Below are positions 36,081 through 44,015 of a stretch of 64,000 nucleotides of DNA, one piece after another (position 1 is the stretch's first letter; each line of letters opens with the position of its first letter). Source of the DNA: Ferrimonas gelatinilytica (lineage in GTDB: Bacteria; Pseudomonadota; Gammaproteobacteria; Enterobacterales; Shewanellaceae). The stretch covers positions 186,001 through 250,000 of the forward strand of contig NZ_BAABLF010000005.1 of assembly GCF_039544205.1 (NCBI RefSeq), read 5' to 3'. A program made the position numbers and the translations under genes. Below the pieces are notes generated by a model. That model did no database searches, was not told the origin of the DNA, and saw only the letters and a list, made by a program, of their open reading frames with translations.

Positions 36081-36571
36081 CTATTTTTAAGGCCCTCGGC
36101 CGCTTAGCTATTGCTCGCTGCAGGGGGCCAGTGCGGCAGCGGCAGCCCGATATTTATGTACTCTGTATAGGTTACTTTTGTGAACTGGCCTGGCCCATAT
36201 GGGATGGCGGTTTTGCTGGTGCTTAAACAGAGGTCACGCGCCCGAATCGCGGGTCAAAATTGCCACGTGTAGAGTAATTGCTTCAAACGATGAGGTGCGA
36301 ACTTCTGCTCCCCAAATGACCGCCGCATCTTCAATTTATCTGTTTCCTAACAAAGCTTTAGTTACTGTTTGCGCGATCTCATCCGATGAGTTGAGCTTCC
36401 TTTCAAATTGGTACCCCGCCACTGATCGTGTCACAAAGTGTAAGTTGTTAAATACAAAGCCATTTTAATTTGCAAAATGGTTGCTTGCTGGTTGCCTTTT
36501 GATAACAATGGGGCAACTCCCGAATAAGGGAATAAAACGGACAGAACAACAGGGAAGGGAGAGAAGCGACG
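36081..36571. other. 490-bp non-coding region upstream of the DUF1302 cassette
   Basis: No credible gene: a 90-codon plus-strand frame (36199-36468) lacks a ribosome site and has composition unlike neighbouring genes. The stretch is noticeably richer in A and T than the flanking coding DNA, particularly from about 36290 to 36540, and probably holds the cassette promoter and control sites, including an inverted repeat at 36460-36480. Confidence 0.5.
36460..36480. promoter_or_regulatory. Inverted repeat upstream of DUF1302 gene (candidate operator)
   Basis: CCATTTT and AAAATGG, perfect 7-base arms separated by seven bases, about 90 bases before the DUF1302 start. The spacing suits a dimeric regulator, but no family is recognised; it could also be a weak RNA hairpin. 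Confidence 0.4.
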
Positions 36572-38725
36572 ATGACAGTCAGTCCAATCCGCTTTCGACG
36601 CTCGGCAGTGGCAGCAAGCTTGGCAACGGTGTTGGCTGCGCCAGCCGGTGCCGTATCGTTTTCTTGGGGAGAGGTTGAGGGCAGTTTTGACTCCACCTGG
36701 ACCCTGGGTGCTGCATGGCGCGTGGAAGATCGAAATCTGGATAACATCGCCAAGAGCAACCGTTTCAGCTGGCTGGATGACCAGGGCCAGAGGCAGTATG
36801 GCTTCGTTAACAACAACGGCATCGCCGTTGGGTTTAACGATTTAGGCCTGGAGAGCAGCCAGATATTCCAGTTGCCGGGCTCCTACTCGGCCAACGGCGA
36901 TCTCGCCAACATGCTGTATGACCAGGGCAACACCTTCTCCGAGATCTTTAAGGGTGTCCATGAGCTGGAACTGGTGTACGACAACATCGGGATCTTTGCT
37001 CGTGGGATGTATTTCTACGATAACAAACTCAAAAACGGCAGCTTTGACTACCGCAACCCGATGACCGGGAAAGAGTTTGATATCTGCGAAGACAGTAAGG
37101 CGGATGAGTACGCCTGTTCCGATGTGCGCCTGCTGGACGCTTACTTTTTCGCCGAATGGGAACTGGGCAGCATGCCGTTTTCCTTCCGCGTTGGTGAGCA
37201 GGTGGTGAGCTGGGGGGAAAGTACCCTGATCTCTCACGGGATCAACAGCATTAACCCTGTCGATCTGGCCCGTTTGCAGGCCCCGGGCGCCGAGCTTAAA
37301 GAGGCGTTTATTCCGGTGGGAATGGTCTGGGGTAGCCTTGGGGTGACCGAAAACCTGACGTTCGAAGGCTTCTACCAGTACCGCTGGGAGGAGACCCGTC
37401 TTCCGGTGACCGGCACCTACTTCTCCAGTAACGATTTCGCCGGGGCCGGGGGGTATGTCAACAATGCCCAGCTGGGCTTCGCTTCCAACCCGGACATCGG
37501 CCTCGATCACCTGCTCGAGGAGTACAACCTGCTCGCGGCGACCGCCGGCTCCGGTTTGCTTTCCGCCCAGCAGTTGTCACAGCTGGCGCTGGCCTATCCC
37601 ACCAAAACCACTTTGGTGGATCATGCCCTGGAGCCTGATGACCAGGGTCAGTACGGTATCAAGCTGAGCTACTTCTCTCCGGAGCTGAACTTCACCGAGT
37701 TTGGCTTTTACTTCATGAACTACCACAGCCGCCGTCCGCTGATCTCCGGCGAAGCCGCAGACTTCCGTGCCGCGGCAATTGGTGCGGATCTGCAGACCTT
37801 GGCGGGAATCGTACAGTCGGGTGGTGAAGTGGGGCGCAATGACCTTCTGGCCCTGAACAGCTTTTCCAAGGCGCAGATCCAGTACCCGGAAGACATCAAG
37901 CTCTACGGTTTCTCCTTTAATACCACCGTTGGGGACACCTCGGTGGCTGGGGAGATCGCCTATCGCCAGGATGAGCCCCTGCAGATCGATGACGTGGAGC
38001 TGCTGTTTGCCGCCATGCCGGAGCAGCTGAATCTGGCGGGGATCTACGGAGTCGAGCAGGGTTACCTGCCGAGTAATCCCTACGAGGTGTTTGATGGTCT
38101 CTCCCAGTTCCAGGCCGGCCAGCGCAACTGCGAGGGATTCAGCGGCCCGGTGAATGCCGGCTTGTGCCCCGGAGAGCGCGGAGAAGGTTTCATCCTGACC
38201 GACTCCACCCAGGCCCAGGTGACCTTCACCCACATCTTCGGTCCCACCCTGAACGCCGATAACTTCCTGATTCTGGCAGAAGTGGGCGGGGTGTGGCTGC
38301 ACGACGTGCCCCACGAATCGGTGCTTCGTCTCAATGGTCCGGGTACCGAGCGGGCGGGCCTTGCCGGCCGCGAGGATAAGGCGGGTGTGCTGCAGTTGAT
38401 CCACAACGGTCCGGAGGAGGATGCCTTCCCCACCGATAACGCCTGGGGCTATCGCCTTATCGCCAAAGCGGATTACACCAACGCGTTCAAGGGCTGGAAC
38501 CTGTCGCCGCGCCTGGTGTGGTCACACGATGTCCACGGGACGACCCCGGATCCGCTCTTCCTGTTCGTTGAAGACCGAAAGTCTGCGGCCCTGACGCTCT
38601 CCGCCGATTACCTCAATAAGTGGTCCTGGGATGTGAGCTATAACGCCTTCTGGGGTGGCAAAGGGTCGACTAACTCTCTGGATGACAAAGACTTTGTCTC
38701 CTTTAATGTCAAATTTTCAATCTGA
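36572..38725 (+). CDS. DUF1302 outer-membrane protein
   Basis: A 717-residue exported protein. It has a signal peptide (about residues 1-27, ending APAGA-VSF), then a sequence rich in alternating polar and aromatic residues typical of a large outer-membrane beta-barrel, including FRVGEQVVSWGESTLISHGIN, a hallmark of the DUF1302 family, and it closes DKDFVSFNVKFSI, resembling a barrel-assembly signal. GGGAGAG precedes the ATG. It is the first of four same-strand genes with a DUF1329 protein 15 bases downstream; this pairing recurs in Pseudomonas, Marinobacter and Shewanella. The likely role is an outer-membrane pore or acceptor for the cassette; the cargo is unknown. Confidence 0.88.
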   Translation: MTVSPIRFRRSAVAASLATVLAAPAGAVSFSWGEVEGSFDSTWTLGAAWRVEDRNLDNIAKSNRFSWLDDQGQRQYGFVNNNGIAVGFNDLGLESSQIFQLPGSYSANGDLANMLYDQGNTFSEIFKGVHELELVYDNIGIFARGMYFYDNKLKNGSFDYRNPMTGKEFDICEDSKADEYACSDVRLLDAYFFAEWELGSMPFSFRVGEQVVSWGESTLISHGINSINPVDLARLQAPGAELKEAFIPVGMVWGSLGVTENLTFEGFYQYRWEETRLPVTGTYFSSNDFAGAGGYVNNAQLGFASNPDIGLDHLLEEYNLLAATAGSGLLSAQQLSQLALAYPTKTTLVDHALEPDDQGQYGIKLSYFSPELNFTEFGFYFMNYHSRRPLISGEAADFRAAAIGADLQTLAGIVQSGGEVGRNDLLALNSFSKAQIQYPEDIKLYGFSFNTTVGDTSVAGEIAYRQDEPLQIDDVELLFAAMPEQLNLAGIYGVEQGYLPSNPYEVFDGLSQFQAGQRNCEGFSGPVNAGLCPGERGEGFILTDSTQAQVTFTHIFGPTLNADNFLILAEVGGVWLHDVPHESVLRLNGPGTERAGLAGREDKAGVLQLIHNGPEEDAFPTDNAWGYRLIAKADYTNAFKGWNLSPRLVWSHDVHGTTPDPLFLFVEDRKSAALTLSADYLNKWSWDVSYNAFWGGKGSTNSLDDKDFVSFNVKFSI

Positions 38726-38740
38726 TTCAGGGGTATCATC

Positions 38741-40105
38741 ATGAATCGAATTACTCTTATCGCATCCGCGCTGAGCCTGGCATTGAGCTCCGCCTCTGCG
38801 CTGGCCAAGGTAGACGCCGCTCAGGCGGCTGAACTGGGCAAGACACTCACTCCCATTGGTGCTGAGATGGCCGGCAATACGGACGGCTCCATCCCGGCAT
38901 GGGATGGCGGCATCACCCAGGCGCCTGCGGGCTATAAAAAGGGACAGTTTCACCCGGATCCTTATGCGGATGATCCCGTTCTTGCGACCATCACCAGCGC
39001 CAACCTGGCGGAGCACGAAGCGTACTTGACGCCGGGTGTGAAGGAGATGTTTGCCCAGTACCCGGATACCTTTAAGATCAAGCTCTATCCGACTCGACGC
39101 AGCGCCTCCTATCCGCAGTTTATCTACGATGCCAGCATCGCGAACGCCACTCAGGCGGAGCTGGTGCCTAGCGGTAACGGTCTGATCGGCGCCGCTGTCG
39201 GCGTGCCTTTCCCGATTCCGCAAAATGGCCTCGAGGCGATCTGGAACCACATCACTCGCTATCGTGGTGCCAACGCTGAGATCCAGCGTAACCAGGCGGC
39301 GCCGACACCGTCCGGCAGCTACACCCTGGTGGAAACCAATGAACAGATTAAGTTCCTTTACGGGGTGCCGGGTACGGATCCCGCGGTGCTGGCCAAGGAA
39401 AACCTGCTGTTCTACTTCAAGCAGGTGGTGACGGCCCCCTCACGCCTGGCAGGGACGGCGCTGCTGGTTCATGAAACCATGGATCAGAGCAAGAAGCCGC
39501 GTCAGGCCTGGACCTACAACACCGGCCAGCGCCGCGTGCGCCGAGCACCGAACGTGGCGTTTGACACCCCTGGTACCGCCTCCGACGGTCTGCGTACCAC
39601 CGATGACTTCGATCTCTACAACGGCTCTCCGGAGCGGTACAACTGGACCCTGGTGGGCAAGAAAGAGATCTACATCCCTTACAACGATTACAAGCTGCAC
39701 TCCAGCGACTTGGAGTACGACGAGATTGTGAAGCCCGGTCACATCAACATGGATCTGGTGCGTTGGGAGAAGCACCGGGTTTGGGTGGTGGAAGCCGAGC
39801 TCAAATCCGATGTGCGTCACCTCTACAAGACCCGGACCTACTACCTTGATGAGGACAGCTGGCAGATCGCCCTGGCGGATCTGTACGATAACCGTGACCA
39901 GATGTATCGGGTTGGCATGGCCCATACCATCAACTACTACGATATGCCGCTGGTCTGGACCACCCTGGAGGTGTTCTACGACTTGAACTCCCGCCGCTAT
40001 ATCGCCATGGGGCTGGATAACCAGGGTGAGGTCGCCAACTTCGATGCGGAATTGAGCGAAACCGACTTTACCTCCAACGCGTTGCGCCGCTCGGGTCGAC
40101 GCTGA
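38741..40105 (+). CDS. DUF1329 periplasmic protein
   Basis: A 454-residue exported protein with a signal peptide (about residues 1-22, ending ASALA-KVD). The family signature LTPIGAEMAGNTDGSIPAWDGG follows at residues 35-56, and the C-terminal half contains long beta-rich segments (for example EIYIPYNDYKLHSSDLEY, RHLYKTRTYYLDEDSWQ). DUF1329 proteins are sometimes annotated as LolA-like outer-membrane lipoprotein-sorting proteins; that similarity is from memory and not shown by the sequence itself. It is always found near DUF1302 genes, suggesting the pair act together, perhaps with this protein as a periplasmic shuttle. A hairpin follows 14 bases after the stop. Confidence 0.88.
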   Translation: MNRITLIASALSLALSSASALAKVDAAQAAELGKTLTPIGAEMAGNTDGSIPAWDGGITQAPAGYKKGQFHPDPYADDPVLATITSANLAEHEAYLTPGVKEMFAQYPDTFKIKLYPTRRSASYPQFIYDASIANATQAELVPSGNGLIGAAVGVPFPIPQNGLEAIWNHITRYRGANAEIQRNQAAPTPSGSYTLVETNEQIKFLYGVPGTDPAVLAKENLLFYFKQVVTAPSRLAGTALLVHETMDQSKKPRQAWTYNTGQRRVRRAPNVAFDTPGTASDGLRTTDDFDLYNGSPERYNWTLVGKKEIYIPYNDYKLHSSDLEYDEIVKPGHINMDLVRWEKHRVWVVEAELKSDVRHLYKTRTYYLDEDSWQIALADLYDNRDQMYRVGMAHTINYYDMPLVWTTLEVFYDLNSRRYIAMGLDNQGEVANFDAELSETDFTSNALRRSGRR

Positions 40106-40119
40106 TCTTGTGTTATATC

Positions 40120-40142
40120 GGGTGGCCTTCGGGCCACCCTTT
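40120..40142 (+). terminator. UUCG-loop hairpin inside the cassette (attenuator or RNA-stability element)
   Basis: GGGTGGCC pairs with GGCCACCC around TTCG with a C-G closing pair, the extra-stable cUUCGg tetraloop, followed by only TTT. It sits between the DUF1329 gene and the YCF48-like gene and would lower downstream expression or protect the upstream mRNA 3' end. Confidence 0.65.
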
Positions 40143-40156
40143 CAGGTTTATATCCC

Positions 40157-41179
40157 ATGCAGTATCAAACACTTTCAAAAGCAGTGACCCTGGGCTTAGC
40201 GATAATCGCCGGCACGGCCACGGCCGAAACCTTCGCCACCGCTGAGTCCTATATGGCGGTTCGCGCCGACCAGGCACCGGTGCTCTCACTCACCGAACTG
40301 AACTCCGGTTTATTGGCGGTGGGGGATCGTGGCCACATCCTGGTTCAGGAAGGCGACGCCTGGCGTCAGGTGATGGTTCCGACCCGCACCTTGCTCACCG
40401 CCGTTACCCATGTCGGTGAGCGGGCCTGGGCCGTTGGGCATGATGCGGTGATCCTCAGCAGTGACGCGGTTACCCAGCAGTGGCGTTTGCGCCAGCAGTT
40501 GCCGGAGCGGGACAAACCCCTGCTGGATGTGCTGGCGTTGTCGTCGGAGCATATCCTGGCGGTGGGCGCGTACGGCTTGATGTTCCGCAGCCTGGATGGT
40601 GGCCAGAGCTGGCAGGAGGAGTTTCATGATGAGCTTCTTTACCCGGAAGACCGGGAGTATCTGAACGAGCTGAAAGAGGAAGACCCCGGGCTCTACCTGG
40701 ATGAACGCAGCGCCATTTTGCCTCACTTTAACCGCATCCGTCGTCTCAGCGATGAGCGCCTCGTTCTGATGGGCGAACTTGGCCTGATGGCGCTATCCGA
40801 TAACGATGGCCGTAGCTGGTACCCTGTAGAGTCCTTCTACGATGGAAGCCTCTATGAACTGGTGGAGACCGCCGCCGGCACCTGGCTGGCTGCAGGCCTG
40901 CGGGGGCACATCTTCCGCAGTGAGGATCAGGGTGAGAGCTGGCAAGAGATCGACAGCGGGGTGGATGGCACCATCAACCAGGGCCGGATTCTGACTGATG
41001 GGCGGATCGCCCTGGTGGCCAACGGCGGCTACCTGCTGATCAGTGACGACGATGGGCAGAGTTTCACAGTGACCGAGGTCGCCAAGGGCCAGGATCTGGT
41101 GGCCCTGGCCCAAACCCAAGACGGTGAGGTAGCGATCGCGGGCAGCGATGGCATCCGCCGCGTGCAGTTGCCCCGATAG
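40157..41179 (+). CDS. YCF48-like beta-propeller protein
   Basis: A 340-residue exported protein with a signal peptide (about residues 1-23, ending TATA-ETF). It contains repeated BNR-like units of the SxDGGxSW type (RSLDGGQSWQEEF, LSDNDGRSWYPVE, RSEDQGESWQEI, ISDDDGQSFTVT) with AVGxxG-type strands between them, the pattern of the YCF48/HCF136 photosystem II assembly-factor fold found in non-photosynthetic bacteria. The gene overlaps nothing, lies 8 bases before the RND gene, and its ribosome site is weak. It probably acts as a periplasmic or surface scaffold for the cassette. Confidence 0.88.
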   Translation: MQYQTLSKAVTLGLAIIAGTATAETFATAESYMAVRADQAPVLSLTELNSGLLAVGDRGHILVQEGDAWRQVMVPTRTLLTAVTHVGERAWAVGHDAVILSSDAVTQQWRLRQQLPERDKPLLDVLALSSEHILAVGAYGLMFRSLDGGQSWQEEFHDELLYPEDREYLNELKEEDPGLYLDERSAILPHFNRIRRLSDERLVLMGELGLMALSDNDGRSWYPVESFYDGSLYELVETAAGTWLAAGLRGHIFRSEDQGESWQEIDSGVDGTINQGRILTDGRIALVANGGYLLISDDDGQSFTVTEVAKGQDLVALAQTQDGEVAIAGSDGIRRVQLPR

Positions 41180-41187
41180 GAAGCGGT

Positions 41188-43599
41188 ATGTTGGAAAAAT
41201 GGACTAACACAATTGAACAGGTGCTGTTTCGTCATCGTATTTCGGTGCTGTTCCTGTTCGCTGTGATCACCGTCGGGCTGGGGATCGGTGCCAGCCAGTT
41301 GAGAATGGATGCGGCGTTTACCAAAAACATCCCGTTGAACCATCCCTACATGAAAACCTACATGGAGCACCGGGAGCAGTTCGGTGGCGCCAACAGCATC
41401 ATGGTGGCGGTGGAGGATGTCAGCGGTAACATCTACAACCCCAAGTTCTTTGATGTCCTGCGCCAGGTGCATGACCAACTGTTTTTCATTCCCGGTGTCG
41501 ATCGAACCCAGGTGAAATCCCTCTTTTCCCCTTCGACTCGCTTTACCGAGGTGGTGGAGGACGGATTCCGCGGCGGGCCGGTGATCCCGGCGGACTTCCA
41601 GGCTGATGATGTGGGCCTGGCTCAGGTAAAAGCTAACGTCGAAAAATCCGGCGTGATAGGGCGGATGGTATCCGATAACTACGGCGCTGCCATGGTAACG
41701 GCGCAGCTGTTGGACTGGGTGCCGGTGCCGGAAGAGGAGCAGGTCGCGGGGCAACCGACTACGCGACCGATGGATGTGCTCGCTTTTGCAGAGCAACTGG
41801 AGCGGGAGATCCGCGCCCAGTACCAGGATGACGATATTAAGATCCACATCATCGGCTTTGCCAAGATGGCTGGCGATGTGGCGGACGGTGCCAAGGATGT
41901 GGTGCTGTTTTTCCTGATCGCCATCGCCATCACCGCGGCGATGGTATACGCCTTCTCGCGCAGTATCTCCCTAACGGTACTTCCCCTGGCGTGCTCTCTG
42001 GTCGCCGTGGTCTGGCAGCTTGGTGGGCTCACCGTGCTGGGCTTTGGTCTGGACCCGATGTCGATCCTGGTGCCCTTTTTGGTGTTTGCCATCGGTGTGA
42101 GCCACGGCGTTCAGATGATCAACGCGGTGGGTCGCAAGGTGGCGGAGGGCCTCAGTGCCAAGGTGGCGGCAGAAGCGGCGTTTCGGGGCCTTCTGGTACC
42201 GGGCATGGTGGCGCTGTTATCGGATACGGTCGGCTTCCTGACGCTCCTCTCCATCGATATCGGCATCATTCGAGAACTGGCGATCACGGCGTCTCTCGGT
42301 GTGGCGGTGATTATCCTCACCAACCTGGTGCTGTTGCCGGTGCTGCTCTCCTATACCCGCTTTAGCGATCGCTATCTGCACAGGCTGCAAAGAGAGCACG
42401 ATAAAGCGCACCCGCTGTGGGATCGCCTGGCCGGCGTGGCGCAGCCCCGGGCTTCGGTGGTGGTGATTGTCCTGACGGCGGTACTTTTCGCGTTTGGTTA
42501 TATGCAGGCTCAGACGATGAAGATCGGTGATCTGCATGCGGGGGCCCCGGCGCTGAAGTCGGACTCGGTCTACAACCTGGATACTGCGTTTATTACCGAA
42601 AACTTCTCCATCACCACAGATGTACTCACGGTGATCGTCGAGGCGTTTCCGGAGGCCTGTACCTATCACGATGTGATGACGCAGATCGATCGGTTCCAGT
42701 GGCGTATCGAGAACGTCAAAGGTGTCCAGTCCACCGCTTCCCTCAGTTCCGTGTCTAAGATGGTCAACGGCGGTTACAACGAGGGTAACCCCAAGTGGCG
42801 CGTGCTGCCGCGAACCACGGCGACCCTGGTGCAGGCCACCTCTAGGATCCCGACCTCATCCGGGCTGCTTAACGGTAACTGTTCGGTGATGCCGGTTTAC
42901 CTGTTCCTTGAAGATCACAAGGCGGAGACCTTAAGCCGGGTTGTTGAGGCGGTGAAACGGGAGGCAGAGCTGTTCAACAGCGATCGTCTCAAGTTCCGCT
43001 TGGCCGCCGGACCCGCCGGGGTCATGGCGGCGACCAACGAGGCAGTGGCGGCGGCGCAGACACCGATGATGCTCTACGTCTATGGGGCTGTTTTCGTTCT
43101 CTGTCTGCTCAGTTTCCGCTCCCTGCGGGCCACCTTGGCGGTGATCCTGCCGCTTTACGTGGTTTCGACGCTGGCGCAGGCACTGATGACCTACCTAGAG
43201 ATCGGGTTGACGGTGAGCACCCTGCCGGTGATCGCCCTTGGGGTCGGGATCGGGGTGGATTACGGGATCTATATCCTCTCCACCATGACCCCGCTGCTGC
43301 GTGAGGGCGTGACGCCGCAAACGGCCTTCCGTCAGGCCCTGCATGAACGTGGCAACGCAGTGATCTTCACCGGTATCACCCTGGCAGTGGGGGTGAGTAC
43401 CTGGGCGTTCTCCAGCCTTAAGTTCCAGATGGACATGGGGATCCTGCTGACCTTCATGTTCCTGGTGAACATGTTGGCGGCGATCCTGGTGTTGCCGGCA
43501 CTGGTCCAGCTTTTCTGGCGTGGTCGCCATCGTGGCAACGGCATCAAGGTTCAGGCCGGCGATGACGCACAGGAGGCGCCGCAGGGTAGGGCAGCCTAA
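41188..43599 (+). CDS. RND/MMPL-family inner-membrane transporter
   Basis: An 803-residue member of the RND superfamily of the MmpL/sterol-sensing type. It has an N-terminal helix, a first periplasmic loop (about residues 40-225), six helices (about 230-400, with VPFLVFAIGVSHGVQMINA), a second periplasmic loop, and a second block (about 620-770) with VIALGVGIGVDYGIYILS, whose aspartate is the expected proton-relay residue. There is no membrane-fusion protein or TolC gene beside it, unlike drug-efflux RND systems, which suggests that DUF1302, DUF1329 and the propeller protein supply the route across the envelope. It ends the cassette, followed by a terminator. Confidence 0.93.
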   Translation: MLEKWTNTIEQVLFRHRISVLFLFAVITVGLGIGASQLRMDAAFTKNIPLNHPYMKTYMEHREQFGGANSIMVAVEDVSGNIYNPKFFDVLRQVHDQLFFIPGVDRTQVKSLFSPSTRFTEVVEDGFRGGPVIPADFQADDVGLAQVKANVEKSGVIGRMVSDNYGAAMVTAQLLDWVPVPEEEQVAGQPTTRPMDVLAFAEQLEREIRAQYQDDDIKIHIIGFAKMAGDVADGAKDVVLFFLIAIAITAAMVYAFSRSISLTVLPLACSLVAVVWQLGGLTVLGFGLDPMSILVPFLVFAIGVSHGVQMINAVGRKVAEGLSAKVAAEAAFRGLLVPGMVALLSDTVGFLTLLSIDIGIIRELAITASLGVAVIILTNLVLLPVLLSYTRFSDRYLHRLQREHDKAHPLWDRLAGVAQPRASVVVIVLTAVLFAFGYMQAQTMKIGDLHAGAPALKSDSVYNLDTAFITENFSITTDVLTVIVEAFPEACTYHDVMTQIDRFQWRIENVKGVQSTASLSSVSKMVNGGYNEGNPKWRVLPRTTATLVQATSRIPTSSGLLNGNCSVMPVYLFLEDHKAETLSRVVEAVKREAELFNSDRLKFRLAAGPAGVMAATNEAVAAAQTPMMLYVYGAVFVLCLLSFRSLRATLAVILPLYVVSTLAQALMTYLEIGLTVSTLPVIALGVGIGVDYGIYILSTMTPLLREGVTPQTAFRQALHERGNAVIFTGITLAVGVSTWAFSSLKFQMDMGILLTFMFLVNMLAAILVLPALVQLFWRGRHRGNGIKVQAGDDAQEAPQGRAA

Positions 43600-43630
43600 T
43601 TCGTTGACGGTAAGACCTCCAGTTGCGAAA

Positions 43631-43658
43631 GCCCCGGCCATGTTGCCGGGGCTTTTTT
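43631..43658 (+). terminator. Terminator after the RND gene
   Basis: GCCCCGGC pairs with GCCGGGGC around CATGTT, followed by six Ts. Confidence 0.93.
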
Positions 43659-44015
43659 CAGTTTGTTTCGCATTTCCATTCCGTTCTCTTGCTCTTGCGC
43701 GCTGAGCCCCTGAACTGCCCCGATGGGTCAGGGGGGCCGATAGCCGGCAGACTGGTTGGATGAGTGGGTAAACCTTGGGGAATCTGCTGCATAGATGGTC
43801 GCAGAATGGGCTAAAGAATGCATAAACAAACAGTCAGTTAGAATGCTGACGCAGGCGGGTTTGTGATCTTGCTTCCCGGTGGCCAAAATGGCGAGGGTTA
43901 TGGCTCACATTAGGAAAAAAAGGGTGATAAACTTCGCCACGGGTGGCCCATGGCAGGCCGACTCGACGATAACGACAACAAAAAATATTCAGCCTGTGCG
44001 ATAGGAATAACCACA
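43659..44015. other. 357-bp region upstream of gdhB
   Basis: No gene is supported; a reading frame that extends the dehydrogenase back to 43950 is unconserved. The region should contain the gdhB promoter. An A/T-rich patch with ATGCATAAACAAACAG lies near 43818-43833 and a run of A bases precedes the start, but I could not identify a firm promoter or an arginine-repressor box. Confidence 0.4.

Noticed and set aside
36199..36468. 89-codon frame upstream of the DUF1302 gene
   Set aside because: No ribosome site, cysteine/serine-rich random-looking translation, in an A/T-rich promoter region.
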